27,600 nucleotides of DNA from a virus, in the IMG/VR virus record IMGVR_UViG_3300035211_000203, positions 1-27,600 of that record. One strand, given 5' to 3'. How positions within the stretch are numbered: the stretch's first letter is position 1; each line of letters begins with the position of its first letter. A program made the position numbers and the translations under genes. Below the pieces are notes generated by a model. It saw only the letters and a list, made by a program, of their open reading frames with translations, had not been told where the DNA came from and made no database searches. Shown one piece after another: positions 12,037 to 19,132 of this stretch.

Positions 12037-12387
12037 ATGATACTTAAAATGATACTTGAAGAAGCAATCAAGAAAACGCTTTTCAAGTATAAATGGATAA
12101 GGGATCATCTTAAACGAAATCGAACAGGTCATGATGAAATCAAGATGTTTAGTAATAAGTATATTAGATATCTTAATTATCACGATGAATGCCCATTATG
12201 TGAACTTTATTCTGCAGGAAGTCCGCTGTCCCCCGATTGTCCTGAATGTATTTTAAATTCAGATAATTGTTTTAATGAATATGGCAGATTTCAGAAGTTC
12301 ATGAGAGAGATATCCATTCCAAAAAAAAGAAAATTCTGCGATTGGGTAATTAAACAATGCGAGAAAGCGCTTGAAAAGAAAAATTAA
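12037..12387 (+). CDS. Putative zinc-binding phage protein, 116 aa
   Basis: The start at 12037 is chosen because a perfect AGGAGG lies 5 bp upstream; a longer frame beginning at 11962 would overlap the previous gene by 62 bp. Residues about 50-75 carry CPLCELYSAGSPLSPDCPEC and then C in SDNC, a CxxC...CxxC...C arrangement seen in small phage proteins of unknown function. The rest is helical and Lys-rich. Metal binding is inferred. Confidence 0.8.
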   Translation: MILKMILEEAIKKTLFKYKWIRDHLKRNRTGHDEIKMFSNKYIRYLNYHDECPLCELYSAGSPLSPDCPECILNSDNCFNEYGRFQKFMREISIPKKRKFCDWVIKQCEKALEKKN

Positions 12388-12407
12388 TAGCAAATAAAGG
12401 GATAACA

Positions 12408-12587
12408 ATGTTAGTAATTTGCGATCATGCCGGGACAGAACATTGTTGGTCAAGGCCAAATAAAGCATATCAATGTCCACATAAAGAAAAACATGAAAAA
12501 ATGGAAGAATGTGAAAACATGTATTGTTATCCATTTAATGATTTTTTTAAAGTAGAATGTATCCCATACAAGGAGGAAAGCAAATGA
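12408..12587 (+). CDS. Small Cys/His-rich protein, 59 aa
   Basis: Starts MLVICDHAGTEHCWSRPNKA. Residues C5, H7, H12, C13, C23, H25, C35, C40 and C51 are dense enough for one or two metal sites (CPHKEKHEKMEECENMYC). SD AAAGGG. The stop overlaps the next start as ATGA (12584-12587), indicating translational coupling. No family recognised. Confidence 0.7.
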   Translation: MLVICDHAGTEHCWSRPNKAYQCPHKEKHEKMEECENMYCYPFNDFFKVECIPYKEESK

Positions 12588-12754
12588 CAATAAAATTAGA
12601 TACTCATTGGGAACAGATAAAAGATGTAACATTTCAGGCATTAAAACAATTATCTGATATAGATAGAGAAATGTTTATCCGGGAATATAAGGAAAAGTAT
12701 TGTATTTATTGTGGTACGGAGAATCCTGATTGTCAATGTTGGAATGATGAATAA
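12584..12754 (+). CDS. Small protein with C-terminal Cys motif, 56 aa
   Basis: Start at 12584 (AGGAGG 8 bp upstream, ATGA overlap with the previous gene) rather than the earlier in-frame ATG at 12557, which lies inside the previous gene. It is helical through residue 40, then YCIYCGTENPDCQCWND, four Cys that may chelate zinc. Function unknown; one of several adjacent Cys-rich small genes. Confidence 0.7.
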   Translation: MTIKLDTHWEQIKDVTFQALKQLSDIDREMFIREYKEKYCIYCGTENPDCQCWNDE

Positions 12755-12781
12755 TTAAAGCAATAAGGAGAAAGGTGAGAT

Positions 12782-13042
12782 ATGAAAATAGATACAGAAA
12801 AATATATTTTGGATTATATTAAGCATAATCCCGGTGCATCAGTTCTTTCAGCCGAATTAAATGATTTATTTCAAAGATGTGAAGGCATAAAAAATCCTTT
12901 AACTTTTCAAAATAGATTATCCAGATATCTTGCAAAATTATACAAAGAAGGGAAAATTAACAGAAAGAAAGTTGCCCCAGGTATCAATGGGGAAGGACAT
13001 GTTAAATGGGTTTATGCTTATGATTTATTTCTTGATGAATGA
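12782..13042 (+). CDS. Putative winged-helix DNA-binding protein, 86 aa
   Basis: SD AAGGAG plus GGTGAG. The N-terminus (TEKYILDYIKHNPGASVLSA) resembles a wHTH helix 1 and turn. FQNRLSRYLAKLYKEGKINR looks like a recognition helix plus wing, and NGEGHVKWVYAYDLF closes the sheet. This is the general layout of small phage wHTH regulators. Neither target nor regulon can be read from the sequence. Confidence 0.6.
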   Translation: MKIDTEKYILDYIKHNPGASVLSAELNDLFQRCEGIKNPLTFQNRLSRYLAKLYKEGKINRKKVAPGINGEGHVKWVYAYDLFLDE

Positions 13043-13082
13043 ACAGGTAAAAAATGAGATATAAGAAAGCACTGGAGGTCAG

Positions 13083-13691
13083 ATGAAATCAGTAACAATT
13101 GAACAAATAATGTCTTTTGGTCCATGTTCAATTTATACAAGAGAACACATTGAGGAATTGCGAAAAGAAGTTTGCGGAAGAAGAAAGCGAATTACCATAC
13201 AAGACATAATGAATGCGCCTATCCCCGCACAGGATAAAATATGGCTGTTATTACGAGAGGAATTTTTTACGGAATTGCAGCTACACCAGATATCTATCTG
13301 GTGTTGGGAAAAAATTGCAAGGCCTGTATGGGAGAAATATTATCCGGAAGACAAAAGGCCGCATGAGGCAATACGGATAAAAAAATTGTGGCTTAAAGGA
13401 AAAGCTACAGATGAGCAATTGAATGTCGCAAGGAAGGATGCATGGGCTGTAGAGAATGCGGCATGGGCTGCAGAGAATGCTGTATGGGTTGTCGCAAGGG
13501 AAGCTGCAAGGGTTGCTGCATGGGATACTGCATGGGATACTGCATGGGAAGCTGCAAGGGTTGCTGCAAAGGAAGCTGCAAAGGAAGCTGCATGGGTTGA
13601 TGGAAGGGTTGCTGCAAAGGAAGCTGCATGGGTTGCTACATGGAAAAAAATACTAAAACATATAAATAAACTGGGAGTAGAAAGCAAATGA
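13083..13691 (+). CDS. Protein with Ala/Trp-rich helical repeat tract, 202 aa
   Basis: SD GGAGG. Residues 1-118 form an ordinary N-terminal domain ending in AIRIKKLWLKGKATDEQLNV. Residues about 119-190 are a degenerate 4-5-residue repeat of the AxWxA type (AWDTAWDTAWEAARVAA, KEAAKEAAW). They form an amphipathic alanine-rich helix with Trp every 4-8 residues, ending in a short Lys-rich tail. Proteins of this composition after a WL.G.AT.EEL lead-in occur in phages and bacteria, sometimes annotated as putative Imm5-like immunity domains; I cannot confirm that here. Overlaps the next gene as ATGA. Confidence 0.75.
   Translation: MKSVTIEQIMSFGPCSIYTREHIEELRKEVCGRRKRITIQDIMNAPIPAQDKIWLLLREEFFTELQLHQISIWCWEKIARPVWEKYYPEDKRPHEAIRIKKLWLKGKATDEQLNVARKDAWAVENAAWAAENAVWVVAREAARVAAWDTAWDTAWEAARVAAKEAAKEAAWVDGRVAAKEAAWVATWKKILKHINKLGVESK
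13438..13650 (+). repeat. Imperfect 12/15-bp coding repeats (GCTGCATGGGA-type)
   Basis: Units built from GCTGCATGG, GCTGCAAAGGAA and GCATGGGATACT are tandemly arranged, giving open frames on five other readings. Several units are identical, so recent slippage expansion is likely. Confidence 0.85.
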
Positions 13692-13858
13692 TTTATACAA
13701 TAGCATTTAGCGAGGATCCCGAAGAATTTGTAAAGAAGGTAAGGGAGCTCATGAAAAAGGGATGGATACCCCAGGGAGGAGTATCTCACGATACAGTCAT
13801 AATGTCGAACAATCGTTTAGTAGTAACATATTGCCAGGCTTTTGTGTTCGGCAATTAG
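13688..13858 (+). CDS. DUF1737-like small protein, 56 aa
   Basis: Starts MIYTIAFSEDPEEFVKKVRE, then LMKKGWIPQGGVSHDT and ends VVTYCQAFVF. The pattern F...V...L..GW.P.GG.......YYQA matches my recollection of DUF1737-type small proteins common in phages and bacteria. The function of that family is unknown. ATGA overlap with the upstream gene implies coupled translation. Confidence 0.75.
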   Translation: MIYTIAFSEDPEEFVKKVRELMKKGWIPQGGVSHDTVIMSNNRLVVTYCQAFVFGN

Positions 13859-13867
13859 AGGAAAGAT

Positions 13868-13999
13868 ATGAAAAATAATAATCTCAGAAGCTTTTTATGG
13901 GGAATATTTTTTATGATAGTAATTCTGCTTTTCGTTTATTCGTTTTATTATCAGGTTGTTCTCCGCGTAATTTTATTCTGGTTTACAATATCCGAATAA
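13868..13999 (+). CDS. Small single-pass membrane protein, 43 aa
   Basis: MKNNNLRSFLWGIFFMIVIL followed by LFVYSFYYQVVLRVILFWFT. A positively charged N-terminus and a long hydrophobic core predict one or two membrane helices, N-in. SD AGAGGAAAG. It lies eight bp after the DUF1737-like gene. Could belong to lysis or membrane takeover; size and lack of motif leave this open. Confidence 0.6.
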   Translation: MKNNNLRSFLWGIFFMIVILLFVYSFYYQVVLRVILFWFTISE

Positions 14000-14014
14000 G
14001 GATCTGGTTGAGAG

Positions 14015-14236
14015 ATGGGAAATAAATTCTGGACTGAAGATAAGCTTGAAATCGTGAGAGAAGTATATCTTATGCCTCATGTTACCGAACATATTATTGC
14101 CGTTAAGGAATTGAGAAAACGGGGTATAATTGTTACTCTCGCCGCGGCATCGGCACTATCAAATAAAAAAGAAAATAAAATAATTCGTCCGTATATAATA
14201 AAAGGCACTCCTTCCAGGGGAAAGAAACTGGTCTGA
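14015..14236 (+). CDS. Small SANT/HTH-like protein, 73 aa
   Basis: N-terminus GNKFWTEDKLEIVREVYLMP resembles a SANT/Myb-like or phage HTH entry helix (WTxxxxxxLxxxY). It is followed by a second helix and a basic C-terminus (KKENKIIRPYIIKGTPSRGK). Candidate SD AAGGAT or GAGAG. DNA binding is plausible but unproven. It is the last gene before the tRNA region. Confidence 0.6.
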   Translation: MGNKFWTEDKLEIVREVYLMPHVTEHIIAVKELRKRGIIVTLAAASALSNKKENKIIRPYIIKGTPSRGKKLV

Positions 14237-14428
14237 TATTTAGACTCCATTTACCCATCAGGGGATGGAAAAATTTTTAAATAATAAAAGGAGCTATTAA
14301 TGAAAATGTAGATTTCTTTATTTATATATAATATGTTTCATATGATTATATATAAATAAAGATTTGTTTTTTAATCATTATAAGCAGCTTCCGCCGGGTT
14401 TTGGGTCGCATTATTTTCTGGCGGATAA
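14237..14428. other. Non-coding spacer with weak hairpin and a 3-codon frame
   Basis: CCAT..CCC/GGG..ATGG pairing at about 14250-14271, followed by AAAAATTTTT, may terminate the upstream small-gene operon. A strong SD (AAAGGAG) then precedes a three-codon frame ATGAAAATGTAG at 14300-14311, possibly a gene remnant cut by the hairpin at 14315. Confidence 0.4.
14315..14362. repeat. Long AT-rich hairpin (18-bp perfect stem)
   Basis: Arms 14315-14332 and 14345-14362 are perfect complements with a 12-nt loop (ATGTTTCATATG). It lies 66 bp upstream of the tRNA; possibly an RNA-processing signal or the edge of an inserted tRNA segment. Confidence 0.9.
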
Positions 14429-14501
14429 GGGGTGATAGCATAGCGGCAAATGCAACTGATTGTCGATCAGTAGAACGCGGGTTCGAATCCCGTTCATCCC
14501 G
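14429..14501 (+). tRNA. tRNA-Asp (anticodon GUC)
   Basis: A 73-nt cloverleaf. Acceptor stem GGGGTGA/TCATCCC has one G-U pair. D-arm GCAT/ATGC, anticodon arm ACTGA-TTGTCGA-TCAGT with GTC in the loop, variable loop, and T-arm GCGGG-TTCGAAT-CCCGT. Discriminator G; the CCA end is not encoded. Phage tRNAs commonly supplement codon use in late genes. Confidence 0.95.
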
Positions 14502-14540
14502 AATAAAATTTATATTAAACAATAAATACAAGGAGAAAGA

Positions 14541-15155
14541 ATGAAGAAGAAAATATTATTTGGGATTGCTTGTGTATTAATAGGCTTTTTTGCGTTTGCA
14601 ATCGGCACGATAATAGGTGATTTAATGCGCAAAAAATTAGAACCGTCAATTAAAATTGAAAGCCTTACCGATTCAATTCACAGGCTGCAGAAATCTTATA
14701 ATATATTCAAGAGTATGTCCGGAGAGCAGTTGGTATCCGTATGGAATCAATTGTTTCATGACGCGGAATATAAAATGGACGGGAAGATCCGGGAAAATGA
14801 ATACGACTGCGGAACGGCAGAGACCAAATTCTGGAAAGTTCTCGGCGGCAATGTCGTATATGAGAATACTGAAATGAAAGAGCTCAGGCTGCAGCGCGTT
14901 TCGCAGGCTTATACTAAGATAAATGATGTACAGATCGGTGATATAATAATATTTAAAAGAGACGGAAAGTACGGCCATATCGCGGTAATACACCGGGTAA
15001 ATAAGAAAACTCTCGGCTATATGGATATGAATGTTATAGATGACGGGCCGGGTTACAATACGATTGCTTTCAATGATCCCCGGATACAGGGGGTATATGC
15101 CATGAGCTTTGATTATTTTTGCGGAGATATTTTAAATAAATTTGAAAAGAAATGA
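14541..15155 (+). CDS. Membrane-anchored NlpC/P60- or CHAP-like peptidase (lysin candidate)
   Basis: 204 residues, SD AAGGAG. Residues 1-29 are a basic start plus a hydrophobic segment (KILFGIACVLIGFFAFAIGT), an uncleaved anchor or signal by appearance. The catalytic region has Cys in EYDCGTAETKFWKVLG (C90), then VQIGDIIIFKRDGKYGHIAV with H146 and a following Asp/Asn region. Cys in xxDCGT and His in GHIAVI after a GDIIxF strand are the papain-like NlpC/P60-CHAP arrangement, which cuts peptidoglycan peptides or amide bonds. It is intact and probably a lysin or virion-release enzyme. Overlaps the next gene as ATGA. Confidence 0.75.
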   Translation: MKKKILFGIACVLIGFFAFAIGTIIGDLMRKKLEPSIKIESLTDSIHRLQKSYNIFKSMSGEQLVSVWNQLFHDAEYKMDGKIRENEYDCGTAETKFWKVLGGNVVYENTEMKELRLQRVSQAYTKINDVQIGDIIIFKRDGKYGHIAVIHRVNKKTLGYMDMNVIDDGPGYNTIAFNDPRIQGVYAMSFDYFCGDILNKFEKK

Positions 15156-15430
15156 TTAAGCTTGCGACTAAATTATTAAATAAATACAGATATCATCGTG
15201 CAAAAAATGATATAGTATATTTCATGCGGAAAGTATTAAAATTTAAAGTTCCCGATTATATGGCTGATCGCTTTAAGATTTTGGATATATATCATCCGAA
15301 CGAATATTCAGTACATAAATTATGTACACGGACTGAAAATAAAATACAATTGTACGATGCTGTTTGTTATTATGATTATATTAAAAAGCATGATATGCTT
15401 AAAGATGTAATAATTCGCGAATTTAAATAA
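15152..15430 (+). CDS. Hypothetical protein, 92 aa
   Basis: Starts at an ATGA overlap with the lysin gene, implying coupled expression. Basic and Tyr-rich (NKYRYHRAKNDIVYFMRKVL), with helical segments and no membrane span. Not recognised. Its coupling suggests a role near lysis, but nothing in the sequence confirms this. Confidence 0.7.
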   Translation: MIKLATKLLNKYRYHRAKNDIVYFMRKVLKFKVPDYMADRFKILDIYHPNEYSVHKLCTRTENKIQLYDAVCYYDYIKKHDMLKDVIIREFK

Positions 15431-15449
15431 TTTATAGGAGAATATATTT

Positions 15450-15755
15450 ATGAAAAGTATTTATGAGCTGGGATTGCACGAGGCAATTGAAGTTAGAGGG
15501 GATGGAATAGACACTGAAATAAGGCGCGTTCCCGGAGGATGGATTTACAATTTAATGACGAAGGCTAAATCCAACGGAGCAGTAAACTGGATTTCTACCC
15601 CTGTATTTGTTCCGTACAATAATGACATGGAAGGATCATCTGCCGAAGCTGAATTCGTAACTGTATCGTCCGTGAAAGATAAAATACCGGATGATTCGGA
15701 TAGAATGGGCAGGTGGGAAGAACCCGAAATATTCAAGGGTCGAACTCCTAAATAG
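15450..15755 (+). CDS. Conserved small phage protein, 101 aa
   Basis: SD GGAG. N-terminal YELGLHEAIEVRGDGIDTEI then RRVPGGWIYNLM and STPVFVPYNNDMEG. The MRVPGGWIY ... VFVPY pattern is a small phage family I recall, with no known function. The C-terminal 40 residues are acidic and probably disordered. A strong terminator follows 35 bp after the stop. Confidence 0.8.
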   Translation: MKSIYELGLHEAIEVRGDGIDTEIRRVPGGWIYNLMTKAKSNGAVNWISTPVFVPYNNDMEGSSAEAEFVTVSSVKDKIPDDSDRMGRWEEPEIFKGRTPK

Positions 15756-15788
15756 TTATTGACTAAAATCAAATTTATGTTTATTATT

Positions 15789-15822
15789 AAAAACCAGTGT
15801 TCAATGCACTGGTTTTTTGTTA
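15789..15822 (+). terminator. Rho-independent terminator
   Basis: Stem AAACCAGTG/CACTGGTTT with a 7-nt loop, then TTTTTTG. Ends the lysin/small-gene transcript just before the packaging genes. Confidence 0.9.
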
Positions 15823-15849
15823 TATATTAATATACAGGAACGGATATAT

Positions 15850-15951
15850 ATGATTAAGTATTTTATAAAACATTTTATTAAAAAGACAGGAACTCCCAGA
15901 AAATCCGGGTCCGATAATAAGAAAATAGTCAAGAAACAAGCAAATAAGTAA
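15850..15951 (+). CDS. Very small basic protein, 33 aa
   Basis: Starts MIKYFIKHFIKKTGTPRKSG and ends KKIVKKQANK. Highly basic, with SD AGGAACGG. Placed between a terminator and TerS, it may be a leader peptide or a real small DNA-contacting protein. Length and composition leave real doubt. Confidence 0.4.
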   Translation: MIKYFIKHFIKKTGTPRKSGSDNKKIVKKQANK

Positions 15952-15968
15952 ATAAGAGAGAGTCAAAA

Positions 15969-16499
15969 TTGGCAGATAAAAATAATACCCCTGCAATATC
16001 CGGACCATTGGGAGGATTGCCGGGATCCGGCCGCACTCCGAAGGCTTTGATGTTTAAAAATTATCCGCAGGCTATTAAGATGCTGGATGAAGGTCTTCTG
16101 GACGCCATTCAGGTATTGAAAGACGGCCTGAAGGCTACTACGAATGTTTATTCCAAAGACGGAACGCTGGTGGAGGAGAATGTGCCTGATAAGTGGTTTC
16201 GTTACAATTGCGCGATACAGCTTTTAAAGAAAGCTATTCCGGATAAAAAAATTAAAGAAATAACCGGGCCTGAAGGAGGGCCGGTTGAAGTTAATATAAA
16301 TAAAAGAGAAGCAGTATTATCCATTTTGCAAATAATAGAGGATAAACCATTAGAAGAATTAAGGCGGGAAATAGAGGATGGAAGTTTCCAGTTATCTCAG
16401 TCTGACAGAAGAAGAGAAATCGAAGCGGAAGAAGAAATGGAAGGAGAGGCAAAAGAAGAAAGGACAAGGATTAGATCCGGAAGAAGAAATAGCGAATGA
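15969..16499 (+). CDS. terS: Terminase small subunit (probable)
   Basis: A TTG start is used: MADKNNTPAISGPLGGLPGS follows SD-like GAGAGAG. Residues about 15-110 have a Pro/Gly-rich entry, then helices (NYPQAIKMLDEGLLDAIQVL) and a strand-rich joint (DKKIKEITGPEGGPVEVNIN). The C-terminal 50 residues are Glu/Arg-rich, helical and likely contact the large subunit. Small terminase subunits recognise packaging sites and regulate TerL. The call rests on position directly upstream of TerL and on helix layout; the sequence itself is divergent. Its last 122 bp overlap TerL in another frame. Confidence 0.7.
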   Translation: MADKNNTPAISGPLGGLPGSGRTPKALMFKNYPQAIKMLDEGLLDAIQVLKDGLKATTNVYSKDGTLVEENVPDKWFRYNCAIQLLKKAIPDKKIKEITGPEGGPVEVNINKREAVLSILQIIEDKPLEELRREIEDGSFQLSQSDRRREIEAEEEMEGEAKEERTRIRSGRRNSE

Positions 16500-19095
16500 T
16501 AGGGCATTAAAAGCTCTTTATCTTATTAAAAAACATCTTAGCGGTGAGATAACTATATCTGATACTCAGATCAATGTTTTATGCGCGTTAGTTATTGAAA
16601 GAAGCAAGAAATGTCTTTATTTTTTCGCCAAGCATGTATTGGGGTTTGACCTACTTACCGACCAGACTCATAAGAGATGGGCCGATGATCTTATAACTGC
16701 AATAAAAAAAGATATAAGGAGGGTCATGCGCCTCAAGCCGCGAAAAACGTATAAGTGTTTAAAAAAAGGAACACTTTTGCTTAATTATGGTATTGATGGC
16801 AATTATAATATAGTTCCCGCAAAGTTGATTAACCAGAAAGATTTTATAGAAGACGGGATTGAAGTTATTATGAAAAGCGGAAGAAAATATATTTGCACTA
16901 AAGATCATCCTTTTAAAACTATTAATGGGTGGGGGCGCGCTAGAATTGGGTTGAGAACGGCATTGATTCGTAAAATTCCAAATCCATATAAATCAATAGA
17001 TGAGGCAGAAGAATATTTGATGGGGTTATTAGTTGGAGATGGATGTTTAAGAAAGGGGACGCCAAAATTAACATGTTCCAACCAAGAGATTTTAGATAAA
17101 TTAAAAGAATATGGATTCATTGTTAATAAACAGGGTGACTCTAAATATAATTATAGTATATTAAATTTTTATAATAAAGTTAGAGAATGCGGATTAGAAG
17201 GTACAGATAGTTGGAATAAATTTATTCCTCAAAAGTATGAAGGTTCATCCCATTTTTTAAGGGGATTATTTGATGCTGATGCGTCTGTTTCAAATAAAGA
17301 ATCTGAAATTATATTTGTTACTGTTTCGGAGAAACTTGCTGATGATGTTCTTAGAAATTTGCTTTATTTTGGAATAGTGGCTAGGAAAAAATTTTATAAA
17401 TATATTGAAACAGAAAAAAGTCCGGCCGTTGAATGTTATAAAGTTAATATTTATGGTGAATTTATTAAAGAATATCATAAATATATAGGATTTAATTGTA
17501 ATGGGAAGAAAGAAAGATTAAATTCATTAATAAATAATTCCAGAATCGGTAAAAACAGCAATTGTGACACTATCCCTAAAGAATGGAGAAAGTTATTAAA
17601 ATCTAATGAAAAGAGGAATTTAAGATATGATCTAGGATTAAGAATAGATAATCATTATGCGACTTCTAGAAATAAAGCTTTGAAATGTGGAAAATATTTA
17701 AAAAATAGAGATGTGATACAATTAGCTGAAGCTAATATATTTTGGGATGAAATATGTGAAATAAATGATACAGGTCCCACTGAATTTTCTGCTATTGGGT
17801 CTGATATAGAAAATTTTATAACCTCAGATGGGATGATTCATCATAATAGTACATTATATGGGGTTTCTTTTGTATTGTGGTTATGGGGCTGTATCTCTCC
17901 AAAAATAAGGATATTTTATACATCTTCCTCCGGGGCGCTCATAGATGAAATTGCCGATAGCTTCGGAAATTATGTAGGGACAGAAAAGAACGAAACTCTT
18001 TATTCGTTTGTGTTTGGAATTACCAGGCAAATAGATAAAAAAAATACTTCAAACGTATTTAATATCCAGGGAAGAGAAGGAAAAGGATTTTCTCTTACTT
18101 TAAGAACTTCCGGGGGTTCTACTACCGGAACTCATCCTAATGTCATTATCGCAGATGACCCGGTTGGAGAAAAAGACCGTGATTTTGAAGTAGAAAGAAG
18201 AAGCAAGGAAAGATGGTTTGATACGCTTCAGCCGCTTTTAGTGCCTTTTGATGATCCCGCTACCGGGTTGCATTTTGAGTCCATATATTATATCGGCACG
18301 AGATGGCATATACACGATCTTGTTTATTATATCAAAGAAGAGCTTATAAAAAAGAAAGGTCAGCTATGGGATATTGAATCAGAATCCATAATTGGTCCGG
18401 ATGGTCATGCCGCTTATCCTGAATTTTATTCTGATGAAAAAATAGCCGAAGACCGGAAAAGCATGACGGATGTATTTTTTGCCTGCCAAATGCTTAATGA
18501 TCCCTTGCCGGAAGGAATGCAGACCTTTGATCTTAACCGGCTTCATTTTATCCGGCCTTCTCAGTTCAGGGAGATATTCAGGTATGGACAATTAATATGC
18601 GCCTTTGACCCATCTCTTGGAAAAAAGCATTCGGACTATCCTGCCGTTTGGTGGGGGCATTATATAAATGATACGATAACTCTTTTTGATGCAATCGATG
18701 AAAAAGTAGAGCTTACATTGCTGGTTCATCAGATAGCATATAAAAATAAATTATATCACTGCAGAAAAATGGTATACGAGGATAATGGCGTAACCCTTGT
18801 GGGAAAAGCCATAGACGAAGCCCATGAAAGACTTGGATGGAGGATGGATATTGACACGGTGCATCATGGATCCGACAGTAATAAACACGAGAGAATAGTT
18901 TCCACTCAGCCGGATCTGTATTCCGGGCATGTGAGATTTCTTTCTGATTATGAGAGAAGGTATCCGGAAGCAATGAATCAGATAGTATTTTATGGGGCTT
19001 ATTCTCACGACGATTTTCCGGATTGTCTGGAAATGATAATTACATATTTTAAGAAGCCTCATTTCCAGTATGTTAGATACGATGCAAAGCTTTAA
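16378..19095 (+). CDS. terL: Terminase large subunit interrupted by an intein
   Basis: 905 codons; without the intein (residues 127-490) a 541-residue TerL. The P-loop is split: LKPRKTYK (119-126) joins STLYGVSF (491 onward) to give a KPRKTYKST Walker A. Walker B is VIIADDP (D593, D594) and the coupling motif GTRW is at 640-643. The nuclease domain has FDPSLG (D744), YED (E801) and SHDDFPD (D878/D879), the RNase H-like metal site that cuts concatemers. It pumps DNA into proheads at the portal. The start at 16378 overlaps TerS by 122 bp. No better in-frame start is present before the conserved region, so the exact start is uncertain. Confidence 0.93.
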   Translation: MEVSSYLSLTEEEKSKRKKKWKERQKKKGQGLDPEEEIANDRALKALYLIKKHLSGEITISDTQINVLCALVIERSKKCLYFFAKHVLGFDLLTDQTHKRWADDLITAIKKDIRRVMRLKPRKTYKCLKKGTLLLNYGIDGNYNIVPAKLINQKDFIEDGIEVIMKSGRKYICTKDHPFKTINGWGRARIGLRTALIRKIPNPYKSIDEAEEYLMGLLVGDGCLRKGTPKLTCSNQEILDKLKEYGFIVNKQGDSKYNYSILNFYNKVRECGLEGTDSWNKFIPQKYEGSSHFLRGLFDADASVSNKESEIIFVTVSEKLADDVLRNLLYFGIVARKKFYKYIETEKSPAVECYKVNIYGEFIKEYHKYIGFNCNGKKERLNSLINNSRIGKNSNCDTIPKEWRKLLKSNEKRNLRYDLGLRIDNHYATSRNKALKCGKYLKNRDVIQLAEANIFWDEICEINDTGPTEFSAIGSDIENFITSDGMIHHNSTLYGVSFVLWLWGCISPKIRIFYTSSSGALIDEIADSFGNYVGTEKNETLYSFVFGITRQIDKKNTSNVFNIQGREGKGFSLTLRTSGGSTTGTHPNVIIADDPVGEKDRDFEVERRSKERWFDTLQPLLVPFDDPATGLHFESIYYIGTRWHIHDLVYYIKEELIKKKGQLWDIESESIIGPDGHAAYPEFYSDEKIAEDRKSMTDVFFACQMLNDPLPEGMQTFDLNRLHFIRPSQFREIFRYGQLICAFDPSLGKKHSDYPAVWWGHYINDTITLFDAIDEKVELTLLVHQIAYKNKLYHCRKMVYEDNGVTLVGKAIDEAHERLGWRMDIDTVHHGSDSNKHERIVSTQPDLYSGHVRFLSDYERRYPEAMNQIVFYGAYSHDDFPDCLEMIITYFKKPHFQYVRYDAKL
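16756..17847 (+). other. Intein with LAGLIDADG homing endonuclease in TerL
   Basis: 364 residues from C127 to N490 of the TerL frame. Block A starts CLKKGTLLLNYG, and block B has CTKDHPF (T174, H177). LAGLIDADG motifs are EEYLMGLLVGDG (about 211-222) and HFLRGLFDADAS (about 292-303). Block G ends FITSDGMIHHN, followed by Ser of the C-extein. Cys1, penultimate His, terminal Asn and +1 Ser are all present, so protein splicing should be active. The DNA of this insert is visibly more AT-rich in codon choice than the flanking TerL. Confidence 0.93.
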
Positions 19096-19103
19096 TAAAA
19101 ATG

Positions 19104-19131
19104 TTGACAAAATGATATATATGTGTATACA
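19104..19131 (+). promoter_or_regulatory. Sigma-70-like promoter upstream of portal
   Basis: TTGACA (19104-19109), a 16-bp spacer, then TATACA (19126-19131). Placed right after terL and about 130 bp before the portal start. Confidence 0.5.
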
Positions 19132-19132
19132 T

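Noticed and set aside
13340-13789. 149-codon minus-strand frame and several other frames over the Ala/Trp repeats
   Set aside because: They follow from the repeated GCTGCATGG units read in other frames. The plus-strand frame has the SD and coupled neighbours.
14346-14531. 61-codon frame opposite the tRNA (contains RDSNPRSTD)
   Set aside because: It is the reverse complement of the tRNA-Asp T-arm and anticodon region, a well-known false frame.
18751-19110. 119-codon minus-strand frame over the end of terL
   Set aside because: It is antisense to the conserved nuclease domain and lacks an SD.
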